A stretch of 32,938 nt of DNA from Candidatus Margulisiibacteriota bacterium. Lineage in GTDB: Bacteria > Margulisbacteria > Marinamargulisbacteria > UBA817. Every line of letters starts with the position of its first letter. Position 1 is the stretch's first letter. Position numbers and translations under genes: made by a program. Shown piece after piece: positions 1-11,557 of the stretch. The DNA is taken from NCBI GenBank assembly GCA_016779165.1, contig JADHOE010000015.1, positions 1 to 32,938 on the forward strand, read 5' to 3'. The notes under the pieces are model-generated. The model was given only the letters and a program-made list of their open reading frames with translations. It was not told where the DNA came from and did not search any database.

Positions 1-258
1 AAAACATGGAACACAACCAAAAAAATTCAGGGGTTAATCGACCACTTAAACATTTATGTTTGGATGCACAATACCCAACGAACACCACTGTTTTCAAACT
101 AAATGGGGAGTGCCATGCCTATTTTTTGGTATTTTGGGCATTTTTGACTATAAATCTTTAAAATTAGACGCCATTACAACGCTATTTTGTGGAAATTTAT
201 GCCAACCTTATCGCACTCTAAATCGTTTACAGGTTAATGGGGCAGTTATGAATCGTTC
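1..258. other. Left-edge region without a confident gene
   Basis: No convincing gene is visible. A plus-strand frame open at the left edge runs to a stop at 159-161 (51 codons from the ATG at 6), and another short frame covers 56-262. Neither resembles a family I know and neither has a good ribosome binding site. The stretch follows the 3' end of the minus-strand FlgG-like gene, so it may hold its transcript end. I see no clear hairpin with a T-tract. Confidence 0.4.
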
Positions 259-1068
259 CTAGTCATTCACTGCTTGAAACAACAGTTCATATGTATCCAT
301 GTAGGTTTTTGCTGACTTGGCCATGCCCTCAGCAAAGGGAACAATGGTGGGCGACGTCATCAAGCCAGGCGGCTCGTTTGCACCCTCAAAGTACCCTTGC
401 ACCAGTTGAACGTCCCGTTCAACCCGCGTTACTTTGTTGGGTTCACGTTCATAAAACACAGCACCATCCAATGTCCACAAGCCATCAGACGATTCGAATG
501 ATGCAATCTTAAATTGCCCCACCATAACATCCTCATCGTAAAGAATTCCATTCCCATCAATTTGTGGGCTGTTGGTGTTTAGATAAATGCGTCCCTTGGT
601 GCCCATCACTGGCAAATGATGCGCCATTGAACGAAGCAGGCCATCAGGGTCTCTGTAAAATCGGCCATCAAAAGTATAAAGTGCAACGCCGTTTTGAGGC
701 TCCAAACAAAACATATTCAACCCACCATCCACATAAACATCCAAAGGCCGATTCGAAAGCACGGGTTGTTGGCGGGCCCAATCAATATATTGAACCGGCA
801 CAATTTCACTATCATTTCGCATCACATTTACAAACTTATACCGTTTATAGCCGGGCACATTCAAATGAACAATGGCACTCAAATGAGCCTTATAATTCAA
901 AAATTGACCCGCCATGCCCTCTTTCACCATCCGATAATCACGTTGCATATTGGCTTCATAAAGGTGGGGCCAATCCTCATACGGCTTTTTTGCAAAGGGA
1001 AGAGGCTCTGGGGCAACAGCATGCAATTTAATGCACAACACCAAAAAGAAGGGCACATAAAAACCCAT
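259..1068 (-). CDS. FlgF/FlgG-like flagellar rod-family protein with an N-terminal signal sequence
   Basis: The 269-residue protein has the layout of flagellar basal-body rod/hook proteins of the FlgF/FlgG family. Residues 47-76 (RMVKEGMAGQ ... HLNVPGYKR) match the N-terminal rod signature that normally ends in 'ANVNTTGYKR'. Residues 109-165 match the core 'LDVxIDGxGFF ... YTRDGxFxxDxxGxL', and residues 223-269 match the C-terminal 'GYLExSNVN ... EEM' helix. Unlike ordinary FlgG, about 45 residues precede this, beginning with a hydrophobic stretch (residues 3-18) that looks like a Sec signal or membrane anchor. Core positions are also degenerate, for example GLNMFCLE in place of GxGFFxV. It lies 9 bases after trxB with no clear Shine-Dalgarno; a TATAAT on the minus strand (1077-1082) ends 8 bases before the ATG. 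No other flagellar gene is in the window. The family call is fairly firm; the function is unknown. Confidence 0.7.
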   Translation of the reverse strand: MGFYVPFFLVLCIKLHAVAPEPLPFAKKPYEDWPHLYEANMQRDYRMVKEGMAGQFLNYKAHLSAIVHLNVPGYKRYKFVNVMRNDSEIVPVQYIDWARQQPVLSNRPLDVYVDGGLNMFCLEPQNGVALYTFDGRFYRDPDGLLRSMAHHLPVMGTKGRIYLNTNSPQIDGNGILYDEDVMVGQFKIASFESSDGLWTLDGAVFYEREPNKVTRVERDVQLVQGYFEGANEPPGLMTSPTIVPFAEGMAKSAKTYMDTYELLFQAVND

Positions 1069-1077
1069 TAATTCTGA

Positions 1078-2043
1078 TTATATTAATCCTTGGGCACTTA
1101 AGTAATGTTCAGCATCGAGTGCGGCCATGCAACCGGTTCCTGCCGCAGTTATGGCTTGTCGGTACACATGGTCTTGCACATCACCACAAGCAAAAACACC
1201 ATCAATGTTTGTTTTCATGGTATCAGGCGTTGTAATAACGTAACCAGACTCATCCAAGGTCAACTGACCATTTAAAAAGTCGGTGTTTGGCGTATGACCT
1301 ATGGCATAAAACAACCCACTGGCATCCAAGGTCTCAACGGCAGATGTTTGATTATTTTTTACTACCACCTGAGCCATCATTTGATCCCCCTGCACTTCCT
1401 GCGCCTCGGTATTCCACTTGATGTCAATTTTTGAATTGGCAAACGCACGTTCTTGCATCACCTTCGATGCACGCAATTCGTCTTTCCGAACCAACATGGT
1501 CACCTTCGACGCAAATTTGGTTAAATAATTGGCTTCCTCAACAGCTGAATCACCCCCACCAATTACCACCAAAGGCTTGTTTCTAAAAATGGGTAACGCA
1601 CCATCACAAACAGCACACGCCGATATGCCTTTTTGCCAAAACACATCTTCCCCTTTAATGTGCAATCGCTTGGCAGTTGCCCCCGTTGCAACAATCACAA
1701 CATGGGCAAATACATCTCCAAAGCTGCCCGATACTTTAAAAGGCCGAGTTGAAAAATCAACTGAATCCACTGTTTTTGTTAAGATTCTTGCGCCACAATT
1801 TATGGACTGTTCCCTCATTGCCATCATCAAATCTGGCCCCATAATTCCATTTGGAAACCCAGGAAAATTCTCCACATCTGTGGTGGTGGTTAATTGGCCA
1901 CCTGCCGCTACCCCACTGGCATACTCACCTTCGTACATCACTGGGTTTAACAATGCCCTGGCAGCATAAATGGCTGCTGTGTGTGCGGCAGGGCCTGACC
2001 CTATAATTACAATAGTCTCAACATTGGCTTGATTATCTGTCAT
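1078..2043 (-). CDS. trxB: Thioredoxin reductase (NADPH)
   Basis: A 321-residue flavoprotein that reduces thioredoxin with NADPH in the cytoplasm. Visible features are the FAD-binding GxGxxA (IGSGPAA, residues 14-20), the redox pair C143-A-V-C146, the NADPH-binding IGGGDSA (residues 161-167) and the C-terminal FAD motif ending GDVQD. Length and order are normal for bacterial low-molecular-weight TrxB. The start is supported by an AAGGAG on the minus strand 8 bases before the ATG. It begins 13 bases after the stop of the upstream penicillin-binding protein gene, so the two are probably cotranscribed. Confidence 0.95.
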   Translation of the reverse strand: MTDNQANVETIVIIGSGPAAHTAAIYAARALLNPVMYEGEYASGVAAGGQLTTTTDVENFPGFPNGIMGPDLMMAMREQSINCGARILTKTVDSVDFSTRPFKVSGSFGDVFAHVVIVATGATAKRLHIKGEDVFWQKGISACAVCDGALPIFRNKPLVVIGGGDSAVEEANYLTKFASKVTMLVRKDELRASKVMQERAFANSKIDIKWNTEAQEVQGDQMMAQVVVKNNQTSAVETLDASGLFYAIGHTPNTDFLNGQLTLDESGYVITTPDTMKTNIDGVFACGDVQDHVYRQAITAAGTGCMAALDAEHYLSAQGLI

Positions 2044-2056
2044 TGCTCATCTCCTT

Positions 2057-4195
2057 TTACATGGCAAAAAAGTCATTCACCAAACCATCTTCTTCCAACT
2101 TTCGTTTGGCCTGACGTTTTGCTTTTTCAATCATGTCCAAGGTGTCAAACACCTTGGGCTCGGTACCCACCCAATACTTTTCAATGGTCACTTTAGCATC
2201 ATCTGGGGTATCTGCTGATGCAAGCATTTTTGTATCCCAATTCACCCGGCGTTTCACCATGCCACGCGGGTATTTAAAATCCTGGGCAGGCACCCCCACC
2301 AAGGCCTCCTTCATAAAGGCTTTCCACATTTGCGCCGGCACCCAACCACCGGTCACCCGATTCATGGGCTGATTATCATCATTGCCCACCCACGTTGCGC
2401 ATACCATTTGTGGGACAAATCCAAAAAACCACGCATCTTTGTAATCAGACGTGGTGCCAGTTTTGCCGGCCACAGGGCGCGGTAACTTTGCACCACGCCC
2501 GGTGCCATAATCCACAATTCCGCGCATGGTATCCACCAATGTTACCACTAAATTTTCATCCAGTACTTGTGTCTCTTTAAACCGGTGATTGTATAAAGGA
2601 ACCCCATTTCTGTCTTCAATTCGAAGGATTGACACGGGAGCTACTTTTTTTCCGTAATTTGCAAATACCATGTACGATTGAACCAACTCAATCATGCTCA
2701 CTTCATTGGCCCCCAACGGCAACGAAAGCACCGGGGTCAAATTCGATTGAATACCGGCCTTCTTGGCCATGGATACAACGGTGGATGGCCCCACCAAATC
2801 ATTCAACTTTACGGCAACCACGTTCACCGACTTTTCAAATGCACGGCGAATGGGCAAATTGCCAGAAAACTTCAATGAATAGTTTTGTGGAGAATATGGC
2901 CCTTCAATGGTATTGAATGTCACCGGCATATCAGAAACAATGGACCCAGGAGAAAAGCCTTTATCAAATGCTGCCAAATAAACAAATGGTTTAAATGCAG
3001 ACCCAGGTTGTCGGTGCGCCTGAACGGTTCGATTGAATTGGGACTCAGAAAAATCTACACCCCCTTGCATTGCAATCACATGCCCGTTTCGTGGGTCAAC
3101 CGCAATCAACGAGGCTTCGGTGTAATTTAAGCTGGGGTAGCGTTCGCCTTTCAACACAAACACTTGCTTGCCATAATCCATGTATTTTTTAACAACAGCT
3201 TCGGCATGTTGTTGCAACTTGTAATTCAACGTAGTGTACACTTTCATGCCCGATGTATACAGGGTCTCCTCACCATACATCTCAATCAGTTGATCCACCA
3301 CATAACTTGAGAAAAATCCCGCCTTGTACCGGTGCCGTTTACGGCTCGCAAGGCTCACTTTTTCATTGTAGGCATCCTCCACCTGTTGGGCAGTAATTAT
3401 CCCTAATACTTCCATGCGCTTTAACACCACCCGTTGCCGCCGCTTAAATCGATCGAAATATCGAAATGGGCTAAAAAGTTCGGGGCCTTTAAGCATACCA
3501 ACCAACCCAGCAGCCTCGGCCAAGGTTAAATGCTTTGATTTTTTTCCAAAATACATTTGTGATGCCGATTCAATGCCGTACGCATTGTGGCCCCAGTACA
3601 CTTGGTTTAAATAAAGCTCCAATATCTCCACCTTGGTGTACTTTCTTTCAATCTCAATGGCCATTAAAATTTCTTTTATTTTTCGTTCAATTTTCTTTTG
3701 TTTTTCCAAAAACAAATTGCGTGCCAACTGTTGGGTAAGGGTTGACCCACCCTCAACAAAAGCCATGGCAATTATGTCGCGGTATAACGCCCGCATAATC
3801 CCCTTAATATTGATGCCATTGTGCTTGTAAAAGTCGGTGTCTTCCATTGCAATCACCGTCTTTTGCAAAGTTTTTGAAATATCATCAATAGGAATTCGAA
3901 TGCGATTTTCTTCCTGATGCAATTCCGCCAAAATCACCCCATCTGCAGAATATATCTTGGTTGTTTCGGCCGGTATGTATGTGCTGATTGATTCAATGTC
4001 AGGCAATTGACGGGTAAAATAAATCACAACGGCACCCACCAGCAAAGCCCCAACCCCTGCACCAATAATCCCCAACTTTAAACACCCCATTAAAAAGCGC
4101 TTAAACCCTCCCAAGCGGTTTTGCTGCGCCCCAAAGCGTTTTGAAGATGACGATCGGGATATTTTTCCGATGGCTCGCTTTGATCTAAAAATCAT
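2057..4195 (-). CDS. mrcA: Class A penicillin-binding protein 1A (transglycosylase/transpeptidase)
   Basis: A bifunctional peptidoglycan synthase of 712 residues anchored in the inner membrane. A basic cytoplasmic tail (1-38) precedes one membrane segment (about 39-60). The GT51 glycosyltransferase domain follows, with E118 in AMEDTDFYKHNGI and the GGSTLTQQLARN motif (149-160). The transpeptidase domain carries S399-A-F-K402, S456-V-N458 and K578-T-G580. All catalytic motifs are intact. The start has an AGGAG ribosome binding site 6 bases upstream. It is divergent from tyrS and is followed by trxB. The symbol follows the general PBP1A type; it could equally be named ponA or pbpF by lineage. 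Confidence 0.95.
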   Translation of the reverse strand: MIFRSKRAIGKISRSSSSKRFGAQQNRLGGFKRFLMGCLKLGIIGAGVGALLVGAVVIYFTRQLPDIESISTYIPAETTKIYSADGVILAELHQEENRIRIPIDDISKTLQKTVIAMEDTDFYKHNGINIKGIMRALYRDIIAMAFVEGGSTLTQQLARNLFLEKQKKIERKIKEILMAIEIERKYTKVEILELYLNQVYWGHNAYGIESASQMYFGKKSKHLTLAEAAGLVGMLKGPELFSPFRYFDRFKRRQRVVLKRMEVLGIITAQQVEDAYNEKVSLASRKRHRYKAGFFSSYVVDQLIEMYGEETLYTSGMKVYTTLNYKLQQHAEAVVKKYMDYGKQVFVLKGERYPSLNYTEASLIAVDPRNGHVIAMQGGVDFSESQFNRTVQAHRQPGSAFKPFVYLAAFDKGFSPGSIVSDMPVTFNTIEGPYSPQNYSLKFSGNLPIRRAFEKSVNVVAVKLNDLVGPSTVVSMAKKAGIQSNLTPVLSLPLGANEVSMIELVQSYMVFANYGKKVAPVSILRIEDRNGVPLYNHRFKETQVLDENLVVTLVDTMRGIVDYGTGRGAKLPRPVAGKTGTTSDYKDAWFFGFVPQMVCATWVGNDDNQPMNRVTGGWVPAQMWKAFMKEALVGVPAQDFKYPRGMVKRRVNWDTKMLASADTPDDAKVTIEKYWVGTEPKVFDTLDMIEKAKRQAKRKLEEDGLVNDFFAM

Positions 4196-4229
4196 CGTTT
4201 GCTCCTGCCTCTGGTTTTATCTATCACAT

Positions 4230-4258
4230 AGTGTAAAACATAAGCCTACCTAACGCAA
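4230..4258 (-). promoter_or_regulatory. Predicted promoter of the mrcA-trxB unit
   Basis: On the minus strand TTGCGT (4258-4253) and TACACT (4235-4230) are separated by 17 bases and lie upstream of an AGGAG ribosome binding site for the PBP gene. The element is back to back with the tyrS promoter, only 3 bases from its -35 hexamer, so the two promoters probably compete for polymerase. Inferred from sequence only. Confidence 0.55.
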
Positions 4259-4261
4259 ACA

Positions 4262-4290
4262 TCGACGCTCACTAAAAACCCGCTTATACT
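4262..4290 (+). promoter_or_regulatory. Predicted promoter of tyrS, leaderless geometry
   Basis: TCGACG (4262-4267) and TATACT (4285-4290) are 17 bases apart, and TATACT ends exactly 6 bases before the tyrS ATG at 4297. With normal sigma70 spacing the first transcribed base would be the A of ATG. No Shine-Dalgarno sequence precedes the start, which agrees with a leaderless message. Confidence 0.55.
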
Positions 4291-4296
4291 AAATCC

Positions 4297-5475
4297 ATGG
4301 CCAATTTTGAATCCCACCGATTTGAATACATTATTACGGATCATCCATCGTTTGAATCGGTCATCAACAGTACCAAACCCCAAACCATCAAATGGGGTGC
4401 CGATCCATCGGCACCCGATCTGCATTTGGGCCATGCCGTCATTTTAAACCAACTTTCAAGACTTCAACAAATGGGCCACCACGTCCATTTTGTTATTGGT
4501 GATTTTACCGCTCGCATTGGGGACCCCACCGGAAAATCCAGCACCCGCCCAGCCTTAACAGAGGCCGAGGTTAAATCAAATGCCACCACATATTTAAGCC
4601 AAGTATTCAAGTGCTTGGATGAATCAAAAACCACCGTTCACTACAATTCCGAATGGTTAAACACATTATCCCCAACCGATATCATTTCGTTGTGCGCAAA
4701 AGTCACAGTCGCACGAATGTTAGAGCGCGATGACTTTTCCAAACGGTTTAAGGGAAACACCCCCATTGGCATTCACGAATTTTTATACCCTTTACTGCAA
4801 GGCTATGATTCGGTTCATCTAAAAAATGACATTGAAATTGGGGGCACCGATCAAACATTCAATTTATTGATGGGTCGCCACCTTCAAAAAGAAGCTGGGC
4901 TTCGGCCACAATCCGTGCTAACCATGCCCATTCTTGAAGGCTTGGACGGCACTCAAAAAATGAGCAAATCCTTAAACAATCACATTGCCATTCTCGATTC
5001 ACCAAACGATATGTTTGGCAAGTGCATGTCCATCCCTGACACCCTTATCATTCGCTATCTATCGCTAATTACTCATGCATCCCCGACCGATATTCAAGCC
5101 ACAAAACAGCAACTTGACGAGGGCATTAACCCTCGCACCGTCAAACTGGACTTGGCCACACGCATTGTCTCAACCTTTCATTGCGCATCCGATGCCACCA
5201 GCGCCAGAGACAACTTCATCAATGTATTTTCAAACCATGCCATACCTAACGATGTTCCTGAACTGTCAATTCAAAACCAAGACCCTTTGCCCATCCTTCA
5301 ATTCATGTGCGACCAACACTTGGCACCATCTAAAAAGGAAGCCCGCCGTTTAATCGACCAAGGGGCTGTGTCCATCAATAACACAAGAATCCAAGACCCG
5401 AATCATCAATTCATACCAGAACCCAATACCATTATTAAAGTTGGAAAGCGAAAATTTTTAAAAATCACGCCATAA
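4297..5475 (+). CDS. tyrS: Tyrosyl-tRNA synthetase
   Basis: A class I aminoacyl-tRNA synthetase of 392 residues that charges tRNA-Tyr. The HIGH-type motif is H43-L-G-H46 after GADPSAPDL, and the KMSKS loop is at 221-225. GDFTARIGDPTGKS (68-81) and the tyrosine pocket region GGTDQTFN (182-189) are typical of the TyrS subgroup with this HIGH context (sometimes called TyrZ type). An S4 RNA-binding domain occupies about residues 325-390 (SKKEARRLIDQGAVSIN). The ATG has no ribosome binding site but a -10-like TATACT lies 6 bases upstream. It stands alone between mrcA (divergent) and gyrB. Confidence 0.95.
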   Translation: MANFESHRFEYIITDHPSFESVINSTKPQTIKWGADPSAPDLHLGHAVILNQLSRLQQMGHHVHFVIGDFTARIGDPTGKSSTRPALTEAEVKSNATTYLSQVFKCLDESKTTVHYNSEWLNTLSPTDIISLCAKVTVARMLERDDFSKRFKGNTPIGIHEFLYPLLQGYDSVHLKNDIEIGGTDQTFNLLMGRHLQKEAGLRPQSVLTMPILEGLDGTQKMSKSLNNHIAILDSPNDMFGKCMSIPDTLIIRYLSLITHASPTDIQATKQQLDEGINPRTVKLDLATRIVSTFHCASDATSARDNFINVFSNHAIPNDVPELSIQNQDPLPILQFMCDQHLAPSKKEARRLIDQGAVSINNTRIQDPNHQFIPEPNTIIKVGKRKFLKITP

Positions 5476-5673
5476 TTTTAAATCGCTTAATCACCACCGG
5501 CGGTTTGCCCCACTCCCAAACGTTCGCTATGGCATTGTTATTTTTTATTCACAACTTACTCTCCTTTTGCAAAACAGCTCAAAATCGGCCAAAACAATCA
5601 TTCTTAATTTAAAAGTGGGGTGATGGCCATTTTTTAAATTATTTCAATTTGGAAAGAATACAAAACCAATACC

Positions 5674-5688
5674 ATGAAATGGTTTCAT
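5674..5688. repeat. Perfect 6-3-6 inverted repeat upstream of gyrB
   Basis: ATGAAA-TGG-TTTCAT is an exact inverted repeat about 95 bases before the gyrB start. Its size suits a dimeric repressor or activator site, but no regulator can be named. Confidence 0.45.
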
Positions 5689-5717
5689 TTCGAGTCAAAA
5701 CATGCTAATCTTTAAAT

Positions 5718-7763
<2,046 letters not shown>

Positions 7764-7774
7764 GGAGAACATAA

Positions 7775-10384
7775 ATGAGCGACGATTTACAAGAAAACTT
7801 ATTTAACCTTGACCCATCAGACGATGATTCAACCTCTGGCGAAAAAGAAACCATACCAGCCACAGCAGAAACAACGTCCTTGCCATTGGACGACCAAGAC
7901 CCAAGCACTGAGTCCATTGACATTATCAATATTGATGATGAAATGAAATCATCCTATTTGGAATACGCCATGTCCGTCATTGTTGGGCGTGCATTGCCCG
8001 ATGCTCGAGACGGGTTAAAACCGGTTCACCGACGCATTTTGTATTCCATGTACGACTCTGGGTACACGGCATCCAAACCATACAAAAAATGTGCGCGTAT
8101 TGTTGGTGACGTACTGGGCCGCTACCACCCCCATGGTGACTCTGCAGTATATGACTCATTGGTTCGAATGGCCCAAGATTTCTCCATGCGATACCAACTC
8201 ATCGATGGTCAAGGCAATTATGGATCGATCGATGGCGATAACGCCGCAGCCATGCGATACACCGAAGCCAAAATGGCTCGATTGAGCATGGAGTTATTGC
8301 ATGATATTGAAAAGGAAACTGTACCATTTGCAGCCAACTTTGATGAATCACTAGAAGAACCCACGGTATTGCCAACACGCCTACCCATGCTGCTACTTAA
8401 TGGCACATCGGGCATTGCTGTTGGTATGGCCACCAATATTCCACCTCACAATTTAACCGAGGTGATTCACGGTGTAAACTATTACATTGACCACCCAGAC
8501 GCAACCATTGAAGATTTAATGGCTCATGTTAAGGGCCCAGATTTTCCAACAAAAGGTATTATTTGTGGCGAGGCTGGCATCATCAGTGCTTACAATACGG
8601 GTCGAGGCATTATTACATTACGATCCAGAACTCATGTTGAAGAAAACAAAAAACGTAAAGCCATCATTGTCACAGAGATTCCATATCAGGTAAACAAAGC
8701 CAATGTCATCATGAAAATTGCAGAATTGGTAAACGATAAAAAAATCAACGGCATATCCGACTTGCGAGATGAGTCCGACAGAAAAGGCCTTCGCATTTAC
8801 ATTGAGCTAAAGCGCGATGCGCAAGAAGCCATTATTCTGAATCAATTATTTAAGCACACCCAACTTCAAACATCATTCGGTATAAACATTGTGGCGTTGG
8901 TGAATGGCCAACCAAAAACATTAAATTTAAAAGAGGTCTTTTACCACTATGTAACCCACCGAAAAGAAGTCATTCGAAAACGCACCGAATACGACCTTAA
9001 AATTGCGAAAAACCGATTGCACATTCTTGAAGGGCTTCGAATTGCCCTTCAACATATCGACGCCATAATCGCATTAATTAAGCAATCCAACGATTCGCAT
9101 GTTGCACGACAGGGCTTAATCGATACCTATAACCTCAGCGAAAAACAAGCCACTGCTATTCTAGAAATGCGATTGCAACGGTTAACTGGCCTTGAGCAAG
9201 AAAAAATTGAAAATGAATACAATGAATTGGTACTAAAAATTGCTGACCTGGAAGACATTTTAGTGAACCAACAACGCGTCCTCAACATTATTAAAGATGA
9301 GCACAATGAATTAAACGATCGATTTGGCGATGAACGTCGCACTGAAATTGGTGGATCCATCGACCAGGTGGATATTGAAGATTTAATACCAAAGCAAACC
9401 GTGGCCATTTTAAGAACAAAAAATGGGTTCATTAAGCGCATGCCGGTATCCAATTTTAGAAGCCAATTGCGTGGTGGGCGTGGCGTTAGTGGCATTTCCA
9501 CCCGAGAAGAAGATATCATTACTCAAATACTGGTGACCAACAGTCATGATTTTCTGCTTTGTTTCACATCGACTGGTAAAGTTCACAAAATCAAATCGTA
9601 TCAAATTCCTGAATCATCACGCACCAGCAAGGGATTGTCCGTCAATCACTTATTAGAGCTTGATGAAGATGAGAAAATTACCAGTATCATCCAAGTCAAC
9701 AACTTTGAATCGGATGAGTACCTTATGATGTGCACCAAAAAGGGTATTATTAAAAAAACTGAATTGAATTCCTTCAGCTACTTTAAAACACGTGCCATTC
9801 GAGCCATTAGCTTGGACGAAGACGATGAACTATCATGGGTACTTCAATCAAATGGTAAAAAAGACATTATCCTAGCCACATCTGACGGCATGGTCATTCG
9901 ATTTGATGAGGGCCAAGTTCGATCCATGGGTCGAACATCACGTGGTGTTCGGGCCATAAAAATCAAACCAGATGATCGATTGGTAAGCGTCAGTTTAATT
10001 GACCCTGATACAACAAAATTGTTTTTACTATTGCTTACCACCAAAGGGCACGGTAAAAACATTCGAGTCGATGAATTTAAAGTTCAAAACAGGGGTGGTA
10101 TTGGGGTTAAAGCCCTTAAGTTCAGAAAAACAGTCCCTGGCGATAAAGTCACTGACGCAGAAGTTGTTGAAAAAGACGATGAAATTATTGTGGCTACATT
10201 TAATGGCACCATTTGCCGGCAAAAAGTCGCCAATATTTCAATCCAACGGCGCACATCTCAAGGTGTTCGCATCATTAAATTAGATGCCAATGACGATGTG
10301 ATCTCAATGGCAAAAGTCATCGATATTGAGGATGATGAGGTCCAGGTAACCAACGATAACAAAGCGATTGAAACCACTGCATAG
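7775..10384 (+). CDS. gyrA: DNA gyrase subunit A
   Basis: The DNA-cleaving and wrapping subunit of gyrase, 869 residues. The active tyrosine is Y162 in AAAMRYTE. The quinolone-determining region reads [10 protein letters not shown] with S123 and D127, the residues of the sensitive type. A coiled-coil gate and a C-terminal beta-pinwheel follow; the GyrA box (near residue 564) reads QLRGGRG rather than the usual QRRGGKG/R. The protein starts with about 48 acidic, Ser/Thr-rich residues not present in typical GyrA, whose conserved start corresponds to [19 protein letters not shown]. An AAGGAG lies 8 bases before the ATG. It is convergent with yqeG, with 16 bases between stops and no evident terminator. 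Confidence 0.97.
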   Translation: MSDDLQENLFNLDPSDDDSTSGEKETIPATAETTSLPLDDQDPSTESIDIINIDDEMKSSYLEYAMSVIVGRALPDARDGLKPVHRRILYSMYDSGYTASKPYKKCARIVGDVLGRYHPHGDSAVYDSLVRMAQDFSMRYQLIDGQGNYGSIDGDNAAAMRYTEAKMARLSMELLHDIEKETVPFAANFDESLEEPTVLPTRLPMLLLNGTSGIAVGMATNIPPHNLTEVIHGVNYYIDHPDATIEDLMAHVKGPDFPTKGIICGEAGIISAYNTGRGIITLRSRTHVEENKKRKAIIVTEIPYQVNKANVIMKIAELVNDKKINGISDLRDESDRKGLRIYIELKRDAQEAIILNQLFKHTQLQTSFGINIVALVNGQPKTLNLKEVFYHYVTHRKEVIRKRTEYDLKIAKNRLHILEGLRIALQHIDAIIALIKQSNDSHVARQGLIDTYNLSEKQATAILEMRLQRLTGLEQEKIENEYNELVLKIADLEDILVNQQRVLNIIKDEHNELNDRFGDERRTEIGGSIDQVDIEDLIPKQTVAILRTKNGFIKRMPVSNFRSQLRGGRGVSGISTREEDIITQILVTNSHDFLLCFTSTGKVHKIKSYQIPESSRTSKGLSVNHLLELDEDEKITSIIQVNNFESDEYLMMCTKKGIIKKTELNSFSYFKTRAIRAISLDEDDELSWVLQSNGKKDIILATSDGMVIRFDEGQVRSMGRTSRGVRAIKIKPDDRLVSVSLIDPDTTKLFLLLLTTKGHGKNIRVDEFKVQNRGGIGVKALKFRKTVPGDKVTDAEVVEKDDEIIVATFNGTICRQKVANISIQRRTSQGVRIIKLDANDDVISMAKVIDIEDDEVQVTNDNKAIETTA

Positions 10385-10400
10385 TGGTGACATCATTCAC

Positions 10401-10919
10401 TTATTGGCGCATCAACCACTTTTGAAACGTGTATTGCATTTTTTTTGTGCCAGATACATGCTCAGCATCCATTGGCTCCACAAAAATGGATCGCATGTTT
10501 AACACATTGGCCATTGCGATATCCGTTAATAATTGATCCCCAATCATGGCCGCCTCGTTTAAATTAATGGCAGCATCAGCAGCAACGCGGCGCATTGTAA
10601 ATACAAATGGCTTGCATGCAAACGTCACTGCAGGCAACTGCAGCTGCTTTGCCACAGCCTCTATGCGATCAACGTTTGAATTGTTTGACATTAACATCAC
10701 GGTATCAAAACCAATCAGTTGAATATCATTAAATAATGCCATGCACTTAATCGATACGTTGGTTTCTGAATACGACATTAAGGTGTTATCCACGTCAAAA
10801 AACAAATGCTTTACCCCCAATGTTTGAAGTTCAATAAAATCGATATCGTATATGGACTCGTGCACCTGTGTTGGGTTCAAATAAGGTTGAACAGATGCAA
10901 TAAATCGTTGCTTTATCAT
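10401..10919 (-). CDS. YqeG-family HAD phosphatase
   Basis: A 172-residue haloacid dehalogenase-type phosphatase of the YqeG/Gep4 family. Motif I is D42-V-D44-N-T in HLFFDVDNTL, motif II is the serine in MLMSNNSN (75-82), motif III is K103 in ACKPF, and motif IV is IGDQLLTD (126-133). The mitochondrial relative Gep4 dephosphorylates phosphatidylglycerophosphate; the bacterial substrate is not settled, so I keep the family name. Its ATG overlaps the hisG stop by four bases (ATGA), and no ribosome binding site is visible, so translation is probably coupled to hisG. Confidence 0.85.
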   Translation of the reverse strand: MIKQRFIASVQPYLNPTQVHESIYDIDFIELQTLGVKHLFFDVDNTLMSYSETNVSIKCMALFNDIQLIGFDTVMLMSNNSNVDRIEAVAKQLQLPAVTFACKPFVFTMRRVAADAAINLNEAAMIGDQLLTDIAMANVLNMRSIFVEPMDAEHVSGTKKMQYTFQKWLMRQ

Positions 10920-11557
10920 TCAGCTGGCAATTGTTCCCGAATGCCAGTGTATATGGCAAGTATATCCTCGTAGCGCGTCATCATCGATGCCCGGTTGGCC
11001 ACCAAACGGGCCGTTGATTCAAATACCGTATCGTATTCAATCAGGCCATTATCCTTTAATGTTTGGCCAGATGCCGACAAATCACAAATAATATCAGCCA
11101 CACCGGTTACTGGCGCCAACTCCATGGCCCCATACAACTTAATGGGAATGCATCGAATGGATTTATGCTGGAAATAACGAAGAGTGGATGCCTGATATTT
11201 TGTTGCAACTCGAATATTGTGCTCCAAATAGGCATGTTTTGTTTCTGGTGGCCCAGCCAAAACCAGGCGACATCCACCAAATTTTAAATCCAAAAGTTCC
11301 ATGACATCCGATGATTGTTCAAGCAATACATCTTTGCCAACAATCCCTATATCAGCGGCACCTTCTTCAACATACACAGGAACATCCCATGGCCGAACTT
11401 TAAATAACTGAATCCGACCCGATGTATCTATCGTGGATAATTGCCGTGACTCATTCAAGTCGTTATCAAAATGAAAGCCCAGGCCATGCAAATACGCCAT
11501 GGCTTGGTGCCATAAATACCCCTTGGCACAGGCAATGGTTAAGGTGTTTGACGGCAT
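10916..11557 (-). CDS. hisG: ATP phosphoribosyltransferase, short-form catalytic subunit HisG
   Basis: Catalyses the first step of histidine synthesis, joining ATP and PRPP. The protein is the short form (213 residues from the chosen start), which lacks the C-terminal regulatory domain and needs HisZ. The N-terminal MPSNTLTIACAKG and the PRPP-binding DLSASGQTLKDNGLIEY are clear. The frame stays open upstream to 11614, but that would add 19 residues inside hisZ. I chose the ATG at 11557 because the family begins there and GGAG lies 9 bases upstream. It overlaps the end of hisZ by 19 bases and the start of yqeG by 4. Confidence 0.92.
   Translation of the reverse strand: MPSNTLTIACAKGYLWHQAMAYLHGLGFHFDNDLNESRQLSTIDTSGRIQLFKVRPWDVPVYVEEGAADIGIVGKDVLLEQSSDVMELLDLKFGGCRLVLAGPPETKHAYLEHNIRVATKYQASTLRYFQHKSIRCIPIKLYGAMELAPVTGVADIICDLSASGQTLKDNGLIEYDTVFESTARLVANRASMMTRYEDILAIYTGIREQLPAE

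Noticed and set aside
56-262. 68-codon plus-strand frame at the left edge
   Set aside because: No ribosome binding site, no family resemblance and no gene-like context.
564-1031. 155-codon plus-strand frame inside the FlgG-like gene
   Set aside because: It is antisense to a gene with clear family signatures; its His/Pro-rich composition is typical of a shadow frame.
9127-9519. 130-codon minus-strand frame inside gyrA
   Set aside because: Shadow of the gyrA coding sequence with Arg/Ser-rich translation and no start signal.
10385-10400. Terminator between gyrA and yqeG
   Set aside because: Only 16 bases separate the stops and no stem with a T-tract is present.
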